From assembly GCF_001675045.1 (NCBI RefSeq), contig NZ_LYPA01000064.1, forward strand, positions 310,001 to 374,000: a DNA stretch of 64,000 nucleotides, read 5' to 3'. Made by a program: the position numbers and the translations under genes. This document shows positions 1 through 8,648 of this stretch, piece after piece. Every line of letters begins with the position of its first letter. Within the stretch, counting starts at the first letter, position 1. This DNA comes from Paenibacillus oryzae. GTDB lineage: Bacteria > Bacillota > Bacilli > Paenibacillales > Paenibacillaceae. The notes below the pieces were generated by a model. The model was not told the DNA's origin. It saw nothing but the letters and a program-made list of their open reading frames with translations, and ran no database searches.

Positions 1-557
1 TGCACCAGAGCAATATACGTCCGGCTTACGGAATGCTCCTTGAGCTGCTCCGCTAGAGAAACGTGCGCCAAATCGTTTTTGGCGGCCATAAGCAAGCCCG
101 TTGTATCCTTGTCGATCCGATGAACGATACCCGGACGCAATACTCCATTGATGCCGGAGAGGTCTTTGCAATGATGCATGAGCGCATTAACAACCGTTCC
201 TGAGGCATGTCCCGGAGCGGGATGCACAACCATGCCGCGCGGCTTGTTGATGACGATGACGTCAGAGTCCTCATACACGATATCCAGAGGGATGTCCTCC
301 GCCACAATTTCCGGCTCTTCCGCAGCCGGAACGTCAACCTGCACCTGATCGCCCAACGTCAGCTTGTAATTGGCTTTTACAAGACGTCCGTTTACAGAAA
401 CCGCGCCGGACTTGATCCATTCCTGTACCTGGGTGCGGGAAATACCGCCCTCTCCTTCCTCTTCCAGCCGATCCACTATGTACTTATCTATTCTGTCGCC
501 AATGCCAGTGCTCTCAGCCTGCCATTCCAGACGATTTTCCGAATGCTCGCTATTCAT
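1..557 (-). CDS. rluD: RluD-family pseudouridine synthase, 3' end cut by window edge
   Basis: Isomerises uridine to pseudouridine in RNA, by family most likely 23S rRNA. Only the first 185 codons are present; the gene runs off the left edge. Residues about 20-80 form an S4 RNA-binding domain. The catalytic domain follows, with the family signature HRIDKDTTGLL near residue 150, whose Asp is the expected nucleophile. The ATG at 557 has AAGGAG about 10 bases upstream. The start overlaps the end of lspA by 8 bases, the same lspA-rluD (ylyB) order as in B. subtilis, so the two are probably co-transcribed. The family call is firm. The exact target uridines are inferred from the family only. Confidence 0.93.
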   Translation of the reverse strand, partial: MNSEHSENRLEWQAESTGIGDRIDKYIVDRLEEEGEGGISRTQVQEWIKSGAVSVNGRLVKANYKLTLGDQVQVDVPAAEEPEIVAEDIPLDIVYEDSDVIVINKPRGMVVHPAPGHASGTVVNALMHHCKDLSGINGVLRPGIVHRIDKDTTGLLMAAKNDLAHVSLAEQLKEHSVSRTYIALV

Positions 558-1062
558 GCTGCGCCTGCTCCTTACCCTCTGCTTCATTTAATGCCTTTTT
601 CTCGTCCCTAGCTCCCAATAAGGTGTCCAACAGAATCAATGCTACCCCGCACACAATGCCGGAATCCGCAATGTTGAATATCGGGAACGTATAGCTTCCA
701 AAATTAAATTGAAAAAAGTCCACCACTTCGCCAAAACGAACCCGGTCGATAAAGTTGCCGATTGCTCCGCCAAGCACAAGCGCCAGACCAGCGAGCAATA
801 TGCCCTTTCCTTTATTGCGCATCATCTGCATGTACCAAACCAGGCCGATCAAAATAATAACGGTAATAATGATAAAAAAGATGCGCTGCTCCTGCAAAAT
901 GCCAAAAGCGGCACCTTTGTTACGATGTGAGGTAATCAGAAAAAAATTGCCTATTACGCTGAACGATTCGTATTGATTCATTTCCACAACAATCCATTTT
1001 TTCGTAAAAAAGTCCACGATCAGGACCACAACCGCCAGCAGGTAATAATACAAAGAACGCAT
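550..1062 (-). CDS. lspA: Lipoprotein signal peptidase II
   Basis: Membrane aspartyl protease that cuts the signal peptide from lipoproteins after diacylglyceryl transfer to the lipobox cysteine. The 170-residue length is normal. Four hydrophobic segments are visible. The two conserved catalytic regions are present: VVDF with D115, and FNIADS with D133. The C-terminus is a charged tail (DEKKALNEAEGKEQ). The ATG follows GGAGTGATAAC, a good ribosome site. It overlaps rluD. A likely client encoded in this window is the YlaJ-like lipoprotein at 42769. Confidence 0.97.
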   Translation of the reverse strand: MRSLYYYLLAVVVLIVDFFTKKWIVVEMNQYESFSVIGNFFLITSHRNKGAAFGILQEQRIFFIIITVIILIGLVWYMQMMRNKGKGILLAGLALVLGGAIGNFIDRVRFGEVVDFFQFNFGSYTFPIFNIADSGIVCGVALILLDTLLGARDEKKALNEAEGKEQAQHE

Positions 1063-1225
1063 GTTATCACTCCTATGGAAATCTATGCAAACGGACTTGC
1101 GTACACGCCCTAGTGTAGCATAACGGCTAAGGTGGAATCCAGTGAAGCCAGTCCGCCTGTTGTCTGAACAAGCGGTCTTCCATGCATCTCCTTAGTGAAA
1201 AGGGCATCAAGCGCACATGCTAATA

Positions 1226-1320
1226 AAGGTTGTTCAATAAGTCTGCTTTCAGCTAGCTTTATTCCAGCATTTCTGCCCTAAAAACAACCTTTTTGAACCC
1301 GCATCTTTTTGAACCCGCAT
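1226..1320. repeat. Small inverted repeat with a duplicated 16-mer
   Basis: AAAGGTTGTT at 1226-1235 is the reverse complement of AACAACCTTT at 1284-1293. A 16-base word CTTTTTGAACCCGCAT is then repeated directly at 1289-1304 and 1305-1320. The GGTTGTTCAA end motif resembles the ends of the larger repeats at 21921-22239 and the fragment at 45081-45100, so this may be a degenerate member of that family. It lies in the gap between lspA and the divergent DksA-like gene; the rest of that gap (1063-1368) shows nothing else I can name. Confidence 0.45.
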
Positions 1321-1368
1321 TTATTCAAGCTGCAACCTTTTTTACATTGTCTTAAGGAAGGTGCCCGT

Positions 1369-2076
1369 ATGTCAAAAACAATCGATCCTCGAATAACGTC
1401 CCTCCGGCGCAGACTGGAGCAGGAACGCGAAGACATCAGGGAACGAATCCAAAGCGGAGAGCGCTACGGCTTGTCCCAATCCATGCGCGACTGGACAGGC
1501 GAGCTTAGTCCCATCGACAATCATCCTGCAGATATGGCAAGTGAAATGTATGAACGGGAAAAGGATCAAACGCTGCTTGAGCGCGAGCATCTGCATCTGG
1601 AGCGAATCGAAGCCGCCTTGGCAGCAATGGATCGCAAAAGCTATGGCCTTTGCGCAGCATGCGGCGAGCCTATTCCGGCTGAACGGCTTGAGGCGATGCC
1701 GGACAGCCTTTATTGCGTCAGGCACGCGGCTATGCTGGAGGCCCACGCTCCCGACATCGCTCCAACAGGCGATTTGTCGCCGGCTATGGGCCGCGCGGGT
1801 ATTGACCGTCCAGAGCATAGCAGGCCCCAAAACGAATTTTCCTGGCAAACGGTCGAAAAATGGGGCAACTCCGATTCTCCGGCGATGTCCCAGCATCGGG
1901 AAGTGGATAATTACGATGATCTTGGCGGCGACGATGAAGAGCTGGCAGGCTGCGTGGAAGCAATGGAAAGCTTTCTTGCTACCGACATTACCGGCAGACA
2001 CGTAACCATTGTCCGCAACTCCCATTATGACGACTATATGCACAGCAACGAAGGCGACCATACCCTTGAGGAATAA
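1369..2076 (+). CDS. TraR/DksA-type zinc-finger protein (YlyA/YteA-like)
   Basis: A 235-residue protein with a charged helical N-terminus and one DksA-type zinc-finger region near residues 96-125: CAACGEPIP, then about 20 residues on YCVRH. The last pair is C-x2-H instead of the classical C-x2-C. The family binds RNA polymerase through its secondary channel; in sporulating bacilli YteA/YlyA members are linked to sporulation. ATG 1369 was chosen over an upstream in-frame start because AAGGAAGG lies 8-9 bases before it. B. subtilis has ylyA between ileS and lspA; here the gene sits in the same place but on the opposite strand. Specific targets cannot be read from the sequence. Confidence 0.8.
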   Translation: MSKTIDPRITSLRRRLEQEREDIRERIQSGERYGLSQSMRDWTGELSPIDNHPADMASEMYEREKDQTLLEREHLHLERIEAALAAMDRKSYGLCAACGEPIPAERLEAMPDSLYCVRHAAMLEAHAPDIAPTGDLSPAMGRAGIDRPEHSRPQNEFSWQTVEKWGNSDSPAMSQHREVDNYDDLGGDDEELAGCVEAMESFLATDITGRHVTIVRNSHYDDYMHSNEGDHTLEE

Positions 2077-2144
2077 GGCCGCCTTCCCGCTTCAGCCGGA
2101 GCATATGCAAGCCCGCTTAGGGAAGCATTGGAAAGCTTTTGCTA

Positions 2145-2528
2145 TCAATAGCCCTTCCCTTCCAGCTGGATTTGTACGATTTTTACAATTTCCGCAATGT
2201 AGTCCCCGATAATGGGCAGGTTAAGCGCGCCCAGCAGCTGCAGCAAATACAATATGGTTGCCGCAAAAAACGTAAATCCGATCGCTATACCGACGCCGCG
2301 AGCGGTGCCTGCCAGCAAATTCCGCCATATCAGGCTGAATGGCCGGTTAAGCAGGTCCACATATTCCGCAATATGGGTCCTTTCCATCTCGGATGCAATA
2401 TGCTCCATTCGTTTGTTAAGAACGCCCAGCGATTTCTCCAGCGCATTCAAATTTTGCGGTTCCCCGTTTGCGCCAGACGGCAAGCCGTTACTTCCGCGTC
2501 CTCGCTTATTACCGCCCCGTTCGCTCAT
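2145..2528 (-). CDS. DUF5665 membrane-associated protein
   Basis: A 127-residue protein with a basic, Gly/Asn-rich N-terminus (about residues 1-30), a helical middle (LNALEKSLGVLNKRMEHIA) and a hydrophobic C-terminal half. The hydrophobic part includes the Gly/Phe-rich stretch TARGVGIAIGFTFFAATILY and a second segment to the end. The layout matches the DUF5665 family, which has no established function. The ATG at 2528 follows GGAGGTGATTTCTGAC, so longer upstream readings were dropped. It lies just downstream of ileS, separated by a strong hairpin, and may be read with it. Confidence 0.7.
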   Translation of the reverse strand: MSERGGNKRGRGSNGLPSGANGEPQNLNALEKSLGVLNKRMEHIASEMERTHIAEYVDLLNRPFSLIWRNLLAGTARGVGIAIGFTFFAATILYLLQLLGALNLPIIGDYIAEIVKIVQIQLEGKGY

Positions 2529-2553
2529 GTCAGAAATCACCTCCAGCAACAGG

Positions 2554-2597
2554 GGAAGCCTGCCTCCCGCCGTCACAAGGCAGCGGGGCAGGCTTCC
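2554..2597 (-). other. Strong hairpin between ileS and the DUF5665 gene
   Basis: GGAAGCCTGCC at 2554-2564 pairs perfectly with GGCAGGCTTCC at 2587-2597. No T-run follows on the minus strand, so it is not a classical intrinsic terminator. It may attenuate or stabilise the ileS transcript. Confidence 0.5.
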
Positions 2598-2615
2598 TGT
2601 CTCCATACTATATCC

Positions 2616-5600
2616 TTAACCCTTGATGAAAATGCCTATTTGCTTTTCACCCGCGTCTACGGTTTCCATACCTTCAACTACCCCGTATTCAACGTTTTGA
2701 AGCAGCACATTTTCGAAAAGAACATGACGGAAGGCTTCGAGAGCCGCCTGCAGCTCGCTATCCACGTTCAAGACCAGCTCGACCCGTTTTTCGATCGGCA
2801 AATCCTGCTTTTTCCGGTTATCCTGAACGGCGCGAATAACCTCTCTCACCCAGCCCTCCTGTTCAAGCTCAGGCGTGATGTCCGTATTAAGCGCAACCGT
2901 TACGCCGCCTGCAGATGCGGATGCAAAGCCGCTTTTTGCCTGTTTCTCCACAAGCAGCTCCTCCAGCGGAATATGGAATACATCCTCCTCCGAGGTGGTG
3001 AAAACAAAGGTACCGCCGGATACAACCGCCGCAGCTTCTTCAGGGCTAAGCGCCTTTAACGCTGCCTGAATCGGGCCAACGAGCTTGCCGTATTTTTTGC
3101 CGCCCACCTTCAAATTCAGCTTCAGTGTAAAATCAACAAAGCCGCTGTCGGATTGCTGGACGGTTATTTGCTTAACGTTGATTTCATCCTTGATGATTTC
3201 TTCATAATCCGCAAGAGCGAAGTCTCGGTCCAGCGAAAGAATCAGCTCGGATAACGGCTGGCGCGTTTTGATGGAGGTTTCGTTGCGCACGTTGCGCGCA
3301 AGCTCAACAATTCCTTTAGCGCTATCCATATCACGCTCCAGCGTTTCGTCGACCAACGAAGCATCACATACCGGAAAGGTTGTCAAATGAACGCTTCCTT
3401 CACCGCCCAGGTTACGATAGACATCATCTGCCAGCAGCGGAGTATACGGTGCAATCAGCTTGGAAAGCGTCAGCAGCACCTCACGAAGCGTTCCGTAAGC
3501 CGCCACCTTGTCGGGAGATAACCCGCTGCCCCAGAACCGGTCGCGCGAGCGGCGGATGTACCAGTTGCTCATCTCGTCCACAAACAGCTCGATTGCTTTG
3601 GCCGGATTCAGGAAGTCGTTGGCCTCCAGCCCTTTTGTTACAGTAACAATCAGGCTGTTCAGACGGGAGATGATCCAGCGGTCCAGCTTATTGTCCGAAG
3701 CTTTTGCTTCATGCTCCTTGTAGTCGTAACCGTCGATAGACGCATACAAGGCATAGAAGGCATGCGTATTGACAATGGTGTCGATTACTTTGGATTTAGC
3801 CTCGCTTACGATGCCTTTGGAGAAGCGTTTGCTGTTCCACGGCGCGCTGTCAGACAGCAATGCCCAGCGGAATGCGTCCGTTCCAAACTCATTGATGATT
3901 TCCCAAGGATCAATAACATTGCCTTTTGATTTGGACATCTTTTGTCCGTTTTCGTCCAGGATATGACCCGTCGAAATAACGGCCTTATAAGGCGCTTTGC
4001 CGTTGTAGAGCGTCGATACGGCCAACAGGCTGAAGAACCAGCCGCGCGTTTGGTCGATGCCTTCGCAAATCATGTCCGCCGGATATTGCTCGCTGAATTG
4101 CTCCTCATTGGCGAAGGGATGATGCTGCTGGGCAAACGGCATGGAGCCGCTGTCGAACCAGACGTCGATAACCTCGGATGTCCGGCGCATGACCGCACCT
4201 TCCGCAAACGGGGATTTCAAAAGAATGTCATCCACGTAAGGCTTATGCAGCTCGATATCCTCCGCAACCTCGCCTACGGCGCGAGCCCGTAAATCGGCGA
4301 TGCTGTCCGGCGCGTATTCCTTGCCCGTTGCCTCGCACACCCATACATTAAGCGGCGTTCCCCAATAACGGTTGCGGCTGATGTTCCAGTCCACCAGATC
4401 CTCAAGAAATTTTCCGAAGCGGCCTTCGCGGATGTGGCCGGGATACCAGTCAACACTGTTGTTGTTGGCGATCAGCTGATCCTTCACCTTGGTTGTTTCA
4501 ATAAACCAGCTCTCCGTCGCATAATAGAGCAGCGGCGATTTGCAGCGCCAGCAGAACGGATAGCTGTGCTCATAACGCTCTTTGGAATAGAGCAGCCCTT
4601 TTTCGCTCAGCATTTTGACGATATCCACATCGCAATCCTTAACGAAGCGGCCTGCCAGATCGGTGACTTCATCGACATAACGTCCGGCGTTGTTAACTAC
4701 GCTCAGCATGCTGATGCCGTTTTGGCGGGAAACCTTGTAGTCGTCTTCGCCATGGGCCGGGGCAATATGAACGATGCCCGTACCGCTCGAATCGCTGACG
4801 AAGTCGCCGGGAATAACGATATGACCTTTTTCGATGGCTACATAACGGAACGGCGGCTCGTAGGACTGCCCAACCAGCTCCGCGCCTTTTATTGTCGACA
4901 GGATTTCGTAGTTTTCCTTCAGCACATTTTCGGCCAGCGCTTTTGCCACAATATACACTTCGCCGTCTTTGGCCGCGCGCACATAATCAAGCTCGGGATT
5001 AACGGCAAGCGCAACGTTGGCAGGAAGCGTCCAAGGCGTTGTCGTCCAAGCCAGCACGTATTCGCCGCTGGACGAAAGCTTGAATTTGGCGGTTGCGCTC
5101 AAATCCTTGACATCCTCATACCCCTGGGCAACCTCGTGCGAGCTAAGCGTTGTCTGACAGCAAGGACAATACGGGCTGACACGGTGTCCGCGGTACAGAA
5201 GCCCTTTTTTATGAATGTTGGACAGGATGTGCCATACGCTTTCGATGTATTCATTTTTGAGCGTAATATACGGATTATCGAGATCCGTCCAATAGGCGAT
5301 CGCTTCCGTCAGATCGCGCCACTGCTTTTCGTATTCAAACACGCTGTCTTTACATTTTTTTATGAAGGCTTCAACGCCGTAATTTTCGATTTCCTGCTTG
5401 CCGGAGATGCCTAGCTGCTTCTCTACGCCAAGCTCGACCGGAAGACCATGCGTATCCCAGCCTGCTTTGCGCACGACGCGATAGCCGGACATCGTTTTGT
5501 AGCGGCAAATAAAGTCCTTGATGACGCGTCCCAGCACATGGCCGATATGGGGCGCTCCGTTTGCCGTTGGCGGACCCTCATAGAAAACAAAATTAGGGCT

Positions 5601-5708
5601 GCCTTTGCGATTTTCGATGGATTGCTTAAACGTATCCTCTTCCTGCCATTGCTTCAATACCCTCAGCTCGCGGCTGCGCGCGCGTTCCTTAACGTCTACA
5701 CGTTGCAT
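2616..5708 (-). CDS. ileS: Isoleucyl-tRNA synthetase, long (IleS2-like) form
   Basis: Charges tRNA-Ile with isoleucine in the cytoplasm and edits mischarged valine. The protein is 1030 residues. The class I HIGH motif is at residues 54-57 (PPTANGAPHIGHVLGR) and KMSKS at 590-594, with the CP1 editing domain between them and an anticodon-binding domain after. The length, the PPTANG-type first motif and the absence of a C-terminal CxxC zinc finger fit the eukaryote-like IleS2 branch, unlike the roughly 920-residue IleS1 of B. subtilis. ATG 5708 follows GGGAGAAG; the open frame upstream is T-box leader. A T-box with an ATC specifier controls it, which supports the Ile specificity independently. 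Confidence 0.97.
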   Translation of the reverse strand: MQRVDVKERARSRELRVLKQWQEEDTFKQSIENRKGSPNFVFYEGPPTANGAPHIGHVLGRVIKDFICRYKTMSGYRVVRKAGWDTHGLPVELGVEKQLGISGKQEIENYGVEAFIKKCKDSVFEYEKQWRDLTEAIAYWTDLDNPYITLKNEYIESVWHILSNIHKKGLLYRGHRVSPYCPCCQTTLSSHEVAQGYEDVKDLSATAKFKLSSSGEYVLAWTTTPWTLPANVALAVNPELDYVRAAKDGEVYIVAKALAENVLKENYEILSTIKGAELVGQSYEPPFRYVAIEKGHIVIPGDFVSDSSGTGIVHIAPAHGEDDYKVSRQNGISMLSVVNNAGRYVDEVTDLAGRFVKDCDVDIVKMLSEKGLLYSKERYEHSYPFCWRCKSPLLYYATESWFIETTKVKDQLIANNNSVDWYPGHIREGRFGKFLEDLVDWNISRNRYWGTPLNVWVCEATGKEYAPDSIADLRARAVGEVAEDIELHKPYVDDILLKSPFAEGAVMRRTSEVIDVWFDSGSMPFAQQHHPFANEEQFSEQYPADMICEGIDQTRGWFFSLLAVSTLYNGKAPYKAVISTGHILDENGQKMSKSKGNVIDPWEIINEFGTDAFRWALLSDSAPWNSKRFSKGIVSEAKSKVIDTIVNTHAFYALYASIDGYDYKEHEAKASDNKLDRWIISRLNSLIVTVTKGLEANDFLNPAKAIELFVDEMSNWYIRRSRDRFWGSGLSPDKVAAYGTLREVLLTLSKLIAPYTPLLADDVYRNLGGEGSVHLTTFPVCDASLVDETLERDMDSAKGIVELARNVRNETSIKTRQPLSELILSLDRDFALADYEEIIKDEINVKQITVQQSDSGFVDFTLKLNLKVGGKKYGKLVGPIQAALKALSPEEAAAVVSGGTFVFTTSEEDVFHIPLEELLVEKQAKSGFASASAGGVTVALNTDITPELEQEGWVREVIRAVQDNRKKQDLPIEKRVELVLNVDSELQAALEAFRHVLFENVLLQNVEYGVVEGMETVDAGEKQIGIFIKG

Positions 5709-5734
5709 GCTTCTTCTCCCTTTCTTTTGACAAA

Positions 5735-6075
5735 ATAAAAACCCCGCCCCTGTAAAAGGGACGAGGCTATAGCTCGCGATACCACCCTGATTCCGCATAA
5801 TTCTTCGCAATGAGCGAACAACGCCTGGCTGGGCTTTAATGCCTGCCGGCTGCGGCACTTAGCTGCGGACATTCATCCGCACTCCCTGTAACGGGGGACG
5901 CCGTCGACGCTTACTAACCTTCTTCAGAAGAACGTTCCAAAAGGCGGTAAAGCCGAATTTTTGAACATCGTCTGCAAGCAGGTTTCTGCGCCGCTTCTCG
6001 GAGAGGATATTCCGCTAGGGTTCAAACGCCGTTTTTCAGCAATACACGGCTCTCTGGGGAATGAAATCAAAGCGT
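5735..6075 (-). promoter_or_regulatory. T-box leader with Ile (ATC) specifier
   Basis: The leader of ileS holds the T-box sequence AGGGTGGTATCGCG at 5775-5788. A terminator hairpin with a T-rich tail follows at 5737-5767. Upstream is a Stem I region containing the AGAGAG motif (6045-6055). The specifier codon reads ATC at 6008-6006 within GGAATATCCTCTC. Uncharged tRNA-Ile pairing at the specifier and T-box should favour the antiterminator and allow read-through into ileS. The boundaries are approximate. Confidence 0.93.
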
Positions 6076-6124
6076 ACTTGTTCTCGTCATCGAAGTTATA
6101 GTGTAATCCATTTGTATACGTTTA

Positions 6125-6154
6125 GTTATAGCGTATGTTGCAGCCACTTGTCAA
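6125..6154 (-). promoter_or_regulatory. SigA-type promoter of ileS T-box transcript
   Basis: TTGACA at 6154-6149 and TATAAC at 6130-6125 are separated by 18 bases on the minus strand, just upstream of the T-box leader. The -35 is a perfect consensus match. Confidence 0.75.
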
Positions 6155-6188
6155 ACGGTTCTTGGGACGGCTTGGTTGGACGGCTTCA

Positions 6189-6224
6189 TAAAAAAGATAT
6201 AGCCATGCCGGATTAGGCATGGCT
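6189..6224 (-). terminator. Intrinsic terminator after divIVA
   Basis: On the minus strand AGCCATGCC and GGCATGGCT form a 9-bp stem with a 6-base loop, followed within a few bases by TTTTTT. It separates divIVA from the ileS promoter. Confidence 0.8.
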
Positions 6225-6268
6225 GTTCAACTAATGAGTCCGATAAAGCCCGGGCCGCCAGGCATATC

Positions 6269-6766
6269 TTACCCTCTAAGAAGCTCGCGGTCAGCCTCTC
6301 GGCCTTGTGAATCCAGCGAATCCCAGCCATCCTGGGACAAAAGCTCAAGCTGAGCCTCAACGAGCGTCCGGAAACGCGCGCGATAGATAGAAGCCTGCTT
6401 TTTCAATTCCTCAACCTCAAGCGCAACCTTACGGGATTTATTCAAGGATTCATTAATAATCCGGTCTGCGTTCTTTTCCGCTTCCTTGATAATAAGCTGC
6501 GCTTCCTTCTTGGCATTGTTGCGCACCTCGTCGGCAGCTTCCTGGGCTACAATAATTGTTTTGCTCAACGTTTCTTCAATGTTGGAGAAATGGTTCAATC
6601 TCTCCTGCAGCCCTAACATCCCGTTCTGGAGCTCTTTATTTTCACGAATGAGCGCTTCATAATCCTTGATGACCTGATCCAAAAACTCATTTACTTCATC
6701 CTCGTCATATCCGCGCAATCTCCGGGAAAATTCCTTGTTATGTATGTCCAATGGCGTAAGCGGCAT
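6269..6766 (-). CDS. divIVA: Cell-division initiation / polar-targeting protein DivIVA
   Basis: A 165-residue coiled-coil protein that binds curved membrane at septa and poles and recruits partners. The N-terminal lipid-binding domain is typical: [31 protein letters not shown]. Long heptad-rich helices cover most of residues 35-140. The ATG follows TAGGAGGTGCGCC. It sits next to ylmH-ylmG-sepF, as in B. subtilis. In sporulating relatives DivIVA also helps anchor the origin region at the pole. The terminator at 6189 ends its transcript. Confidence 0.96.
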   Translation of the reverse strand: MPLTPLDIHNKEFSRRLRGYDEDEVNEFLDQVIKDYEALIRENKELQNGMLGLQERLNHFSNIEETLSKTIIVAQEAADEVRNNAKKEAQLIIKEAEKNADRIINESLNKSRKVALEVEELKKQASIYRARFRTLVEAQLELLSQDGWDSLDSQGREADRELLRG

Positions 6767-7094
6767 TGGCGCACCTCCTAATCACATATGGTCTCTGGGC
6801 AGGCGCTTACTGCTCCGCTCGATATACGCCGCCAGCTTTCTGAGAGTAGAGATTCGACAGCGCCTTCCCTTTTTCCTGCTGTGCCGCAAAACAATTTATG
6901 CGCAAAAGTCATTATTTCCGACAACAATTTGTCTTAAAACGCCAAAGAGAGCAGATGCTGCCGATTTTTGATAAAAATATCCGGCAGGCCAAGCATTGAT
7001 GCCTCTTTTTCATACGAGCCTTAAAACCAGTTTATGAATATTCAAAAACAGCCAGGCAGCTGTGGTAAAACCACTGCCGCTTGGCTTCTACATG
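6767..7094. other. Gap between ylmH and divIVA: terminator, possible promoter, no gene
   Basis: The right part (7043-7086) holds the ylmH terminator. A weak promoter-like pair on the minus strand, TTGTCG then 18 bases then CATAAA (about 6930-6900), could drive divIVA. I see no coding sequence or other structure. Confidence 0.45.
7043..7086 (-). terminator. Intrinsic terminator after ylmH
   Basis: A long imperfect stem (AGCCAAGCGGCAGTGG with CCACAGCTGCCTGGCT, loop TTTTA) on the minus strand is followed by TGTTTTTG. It closes the ylm operon before divIVA. Confidence 0.7.
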
Positions 7095-7877
7095 TCACAC
7101 ATATTTGCCGATCTTCACTCTGATCCTGCCTTTTTTTGTTACGCCGTCAACCTCTAGCACCTTGAAGCGGCCAAAGCCTTTGAAGGAAACAACATCGCCT
7201 TCATGCAGCTGCTGCGACGGATCTTCCTCCGTCTTCCAGTTTACCCGGCAACGTCCCGCACGGATAGGCTCCACGATTTTGGTTCGGCTGATCCGGTACA
7301 CATCGCTGGCAATCCCGTCAAGGCGCATGGAAGCAACCGTTAGGCCCATCTCCTCCAAGGTCTGGGAAACGGGCAAAAGGTCGGTTAACGGCAGGACATC
7401 CGTCAATACGGAGGAGCGGTGAACCTGGCGAAGATGCACATCCAGATAATCCGCAATCTCCTCGCATACAACGACATGAGCAAACATCTCATGGACATGG
7501 ATATCGCCAATCCGGTCGCGCTTGATGCCAAGTCCCAGCACAGCGCCCAGGAAGTCTCCATGGTCCAGCTCCAGTCCAGCCCCGCCCGGAGCTTCGACGC
7601 GAAGGATTGCAATACCGGCGGATTCCCCGTCCAGGCTATAGTAGTCGGGAGCGATCAATGCACGCTTCCGCTCCGCATCGGGGTAGCCGCCGTCCAGCCG
7701 CAGTCCGATATCCAGATTGCGCGCCGCCAGCGTGCTTAGGATATGAGCTTGTCTGGGATCCAAAAAATCGGTCCGCTTCAGCTCATGCAGCCGGGCGGAC
7801 CTTTCCAGCCATTCCATAGCTCTGTCGACAAAGGGTTTTTCGTCGGGGTGAAAATGCTGATAGATAGCAGGCTTCAT
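7095..7877 (-). CDS. ylmH: S4-domain RNA-binding protein YlmH
   Basis: A 260-residue member of the YlmH family. The N-terminal half carries the family-specific domain, including the conserved FLDPRQ region near residue 40. An S4 RNA-binding domain lies near residues 180-245 (MRLDGIASDVYRISRTKIVE, then VNWKTEEDPSQ and LHEGDVVSFKGFGRF). YlmH proteins bind ribosomal particles and have been linked to ribosome rescue and division-cluster biology. It is the last gene of the ylm string, 11 bases after ylmG. The ATG is preceded by a run ending in AGGGGACCCTCA. Confidence 0.93.
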   Translation of the reverse strand: MKPAIYQHFHPDEKPFVDRAMEWLERSARLHELKRTDFLDPRQAHILSTLAARNLDIGLRLDGGYPDAERKRALIAPDYYSLDGESAGIAILRVEAPGGAGLELDHGDFLGAVLGLGIKRDRIGDIHVHEMFAHVVVCEEIADYLDVHLRQVHRSSVLTDVLPLTDLLPVSQTLEEMGLTVASMRLDGIASDVYRISRTKIVEPIRAGRCRVNWKTEEDPSQQLHEGDVVSFKGFGRFKVLEVDGVTKKGRIRVKIGKYV

Positions 7878-7888
7878 TGAGGGTCCCC

Positions 7889-8167
7889 TTAAACCATTTT
7901 AAACAGGAAAATAAGAACCGACTGAATGCCAATTGAAATAAAATGAAGCGCCAGCAAGGCAACGATTGGCGACAGGTCGATCACACCGCCGATCGGGGGA
8001 ATAAACTTGCGGAAGATGCCGACGTACGGCTCCACGATCTTACCCAGCATTTGGCCAATAAAGCTTTCACGCGCATTGGGAAACCAGGATAGAAGCACGT
8101 ATCCAAAAATCAGATACCGGTAAATCTCCAAAGCGGTTCCTACAAAATTCAAAATAAATAGTTCCAA
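7889..8167 (-). CDS. ylmG: YggT-family membrane protein YlmG
   Basis: A 92-residue protein with two hydrophobic segments (about residues 5-28 and 62-88) and the family signature LSWFPNAR between them. The start is a TTG at 8167, with GAGG about 10 bases upstream inside the sepF stop region (sepF ends at 8175). YggT proteins are conserved beside sepF in Gram-positive bacteria and cyanobacteria; a role in membrane or division organisation is proposed but not settled. Confidence 0.9.
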   Translation of the reverse strand: MELFILNFVGTALEIYRYLIFGYVLLSWFPNARESFIGQMLGKIVEPYVGIFRKFIPPIGGVIDLSPIVALLALHFISIGIQSVLIFLFKMV

Positions 8168-8174
8168 CCCAAGG

Positions 8175-8645
8175 TCACCTCATTTTGTTGTAATCAATCT
8201 CCTCTGCCAACATTTCCGTAATGGTGCCTTGTATTTCAACCGAATCAGGCGTACACAGAAAGATATTGGGGCCAAGCTTGGAAATGCTGCCGCTTAAAGC
8301 GTACACTGTCCCGCTCAGGAAATCAACAATTCTCAAAGCCAGGTCGCTGCGGACTCTTTGCAAATTAACGATAACGGCTCTGCGGTTCCTCAGATGATCC
8401 GCAATTTCCTGCGCCTCATCATAAGAACGCGGCTCGCTAAGAACCACTCGCGTATTTTTTTGCGAATGGATGCTTACTACATTTCCGCCGCCGCTTATAG
8501 CATTGTTTTTCGAAGAATTTCTACGCGCCTCGAACGGCGAGGTTTCAACTTCTTGTTCATCCGTTGTCTGGACTCGCTCTCGCTCAATGACTTCCTCTTC
8601 CTCCTGCAAGCCGAAAAAGTTCATAAACTTGTTCATCAGGCCCAT
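8175..8645 (-). CDS. sepF: Cell-division protein SepF
   Basis: A 156-residue FtsZ partner that forms rings and tethers FtsZ to membrane. The N-terminal amphipathic helix ([12 protein letters not shown]) is the membrane anchor. A variable acidic linker follows, then the globular domain from about residue 60 ([29 protein letters not shown]). The start ATG follows AGGAGGAATGAGTT, and that ribosome site overlaps the 3' end of ylmE. Its clustering with ylmG and divIVA supports the call. Confidence 0.96.
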   Translation of the reverse strand: MGLMNKFMNFFGLQEEEEVIERERVQTTDEQEVETSPFEARRNSSKNNAISGGGNVVSIHSQKNTRVVLSEPRSYDEAQEIADHLRNRRAVIVNLQRVRSDLALRIVDFLSGTVYALSGSISKLGPNIFLCTPDSVEIQGTITEMLAEEIDYNKMR

Positions 8646-8648
8646 AAC

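Noticed and set aside
4434..5414. 326-residue plus-strand frame opposite ileS
   Set aside because: Antisense shadow of ileS with no domain features or ribosome site.
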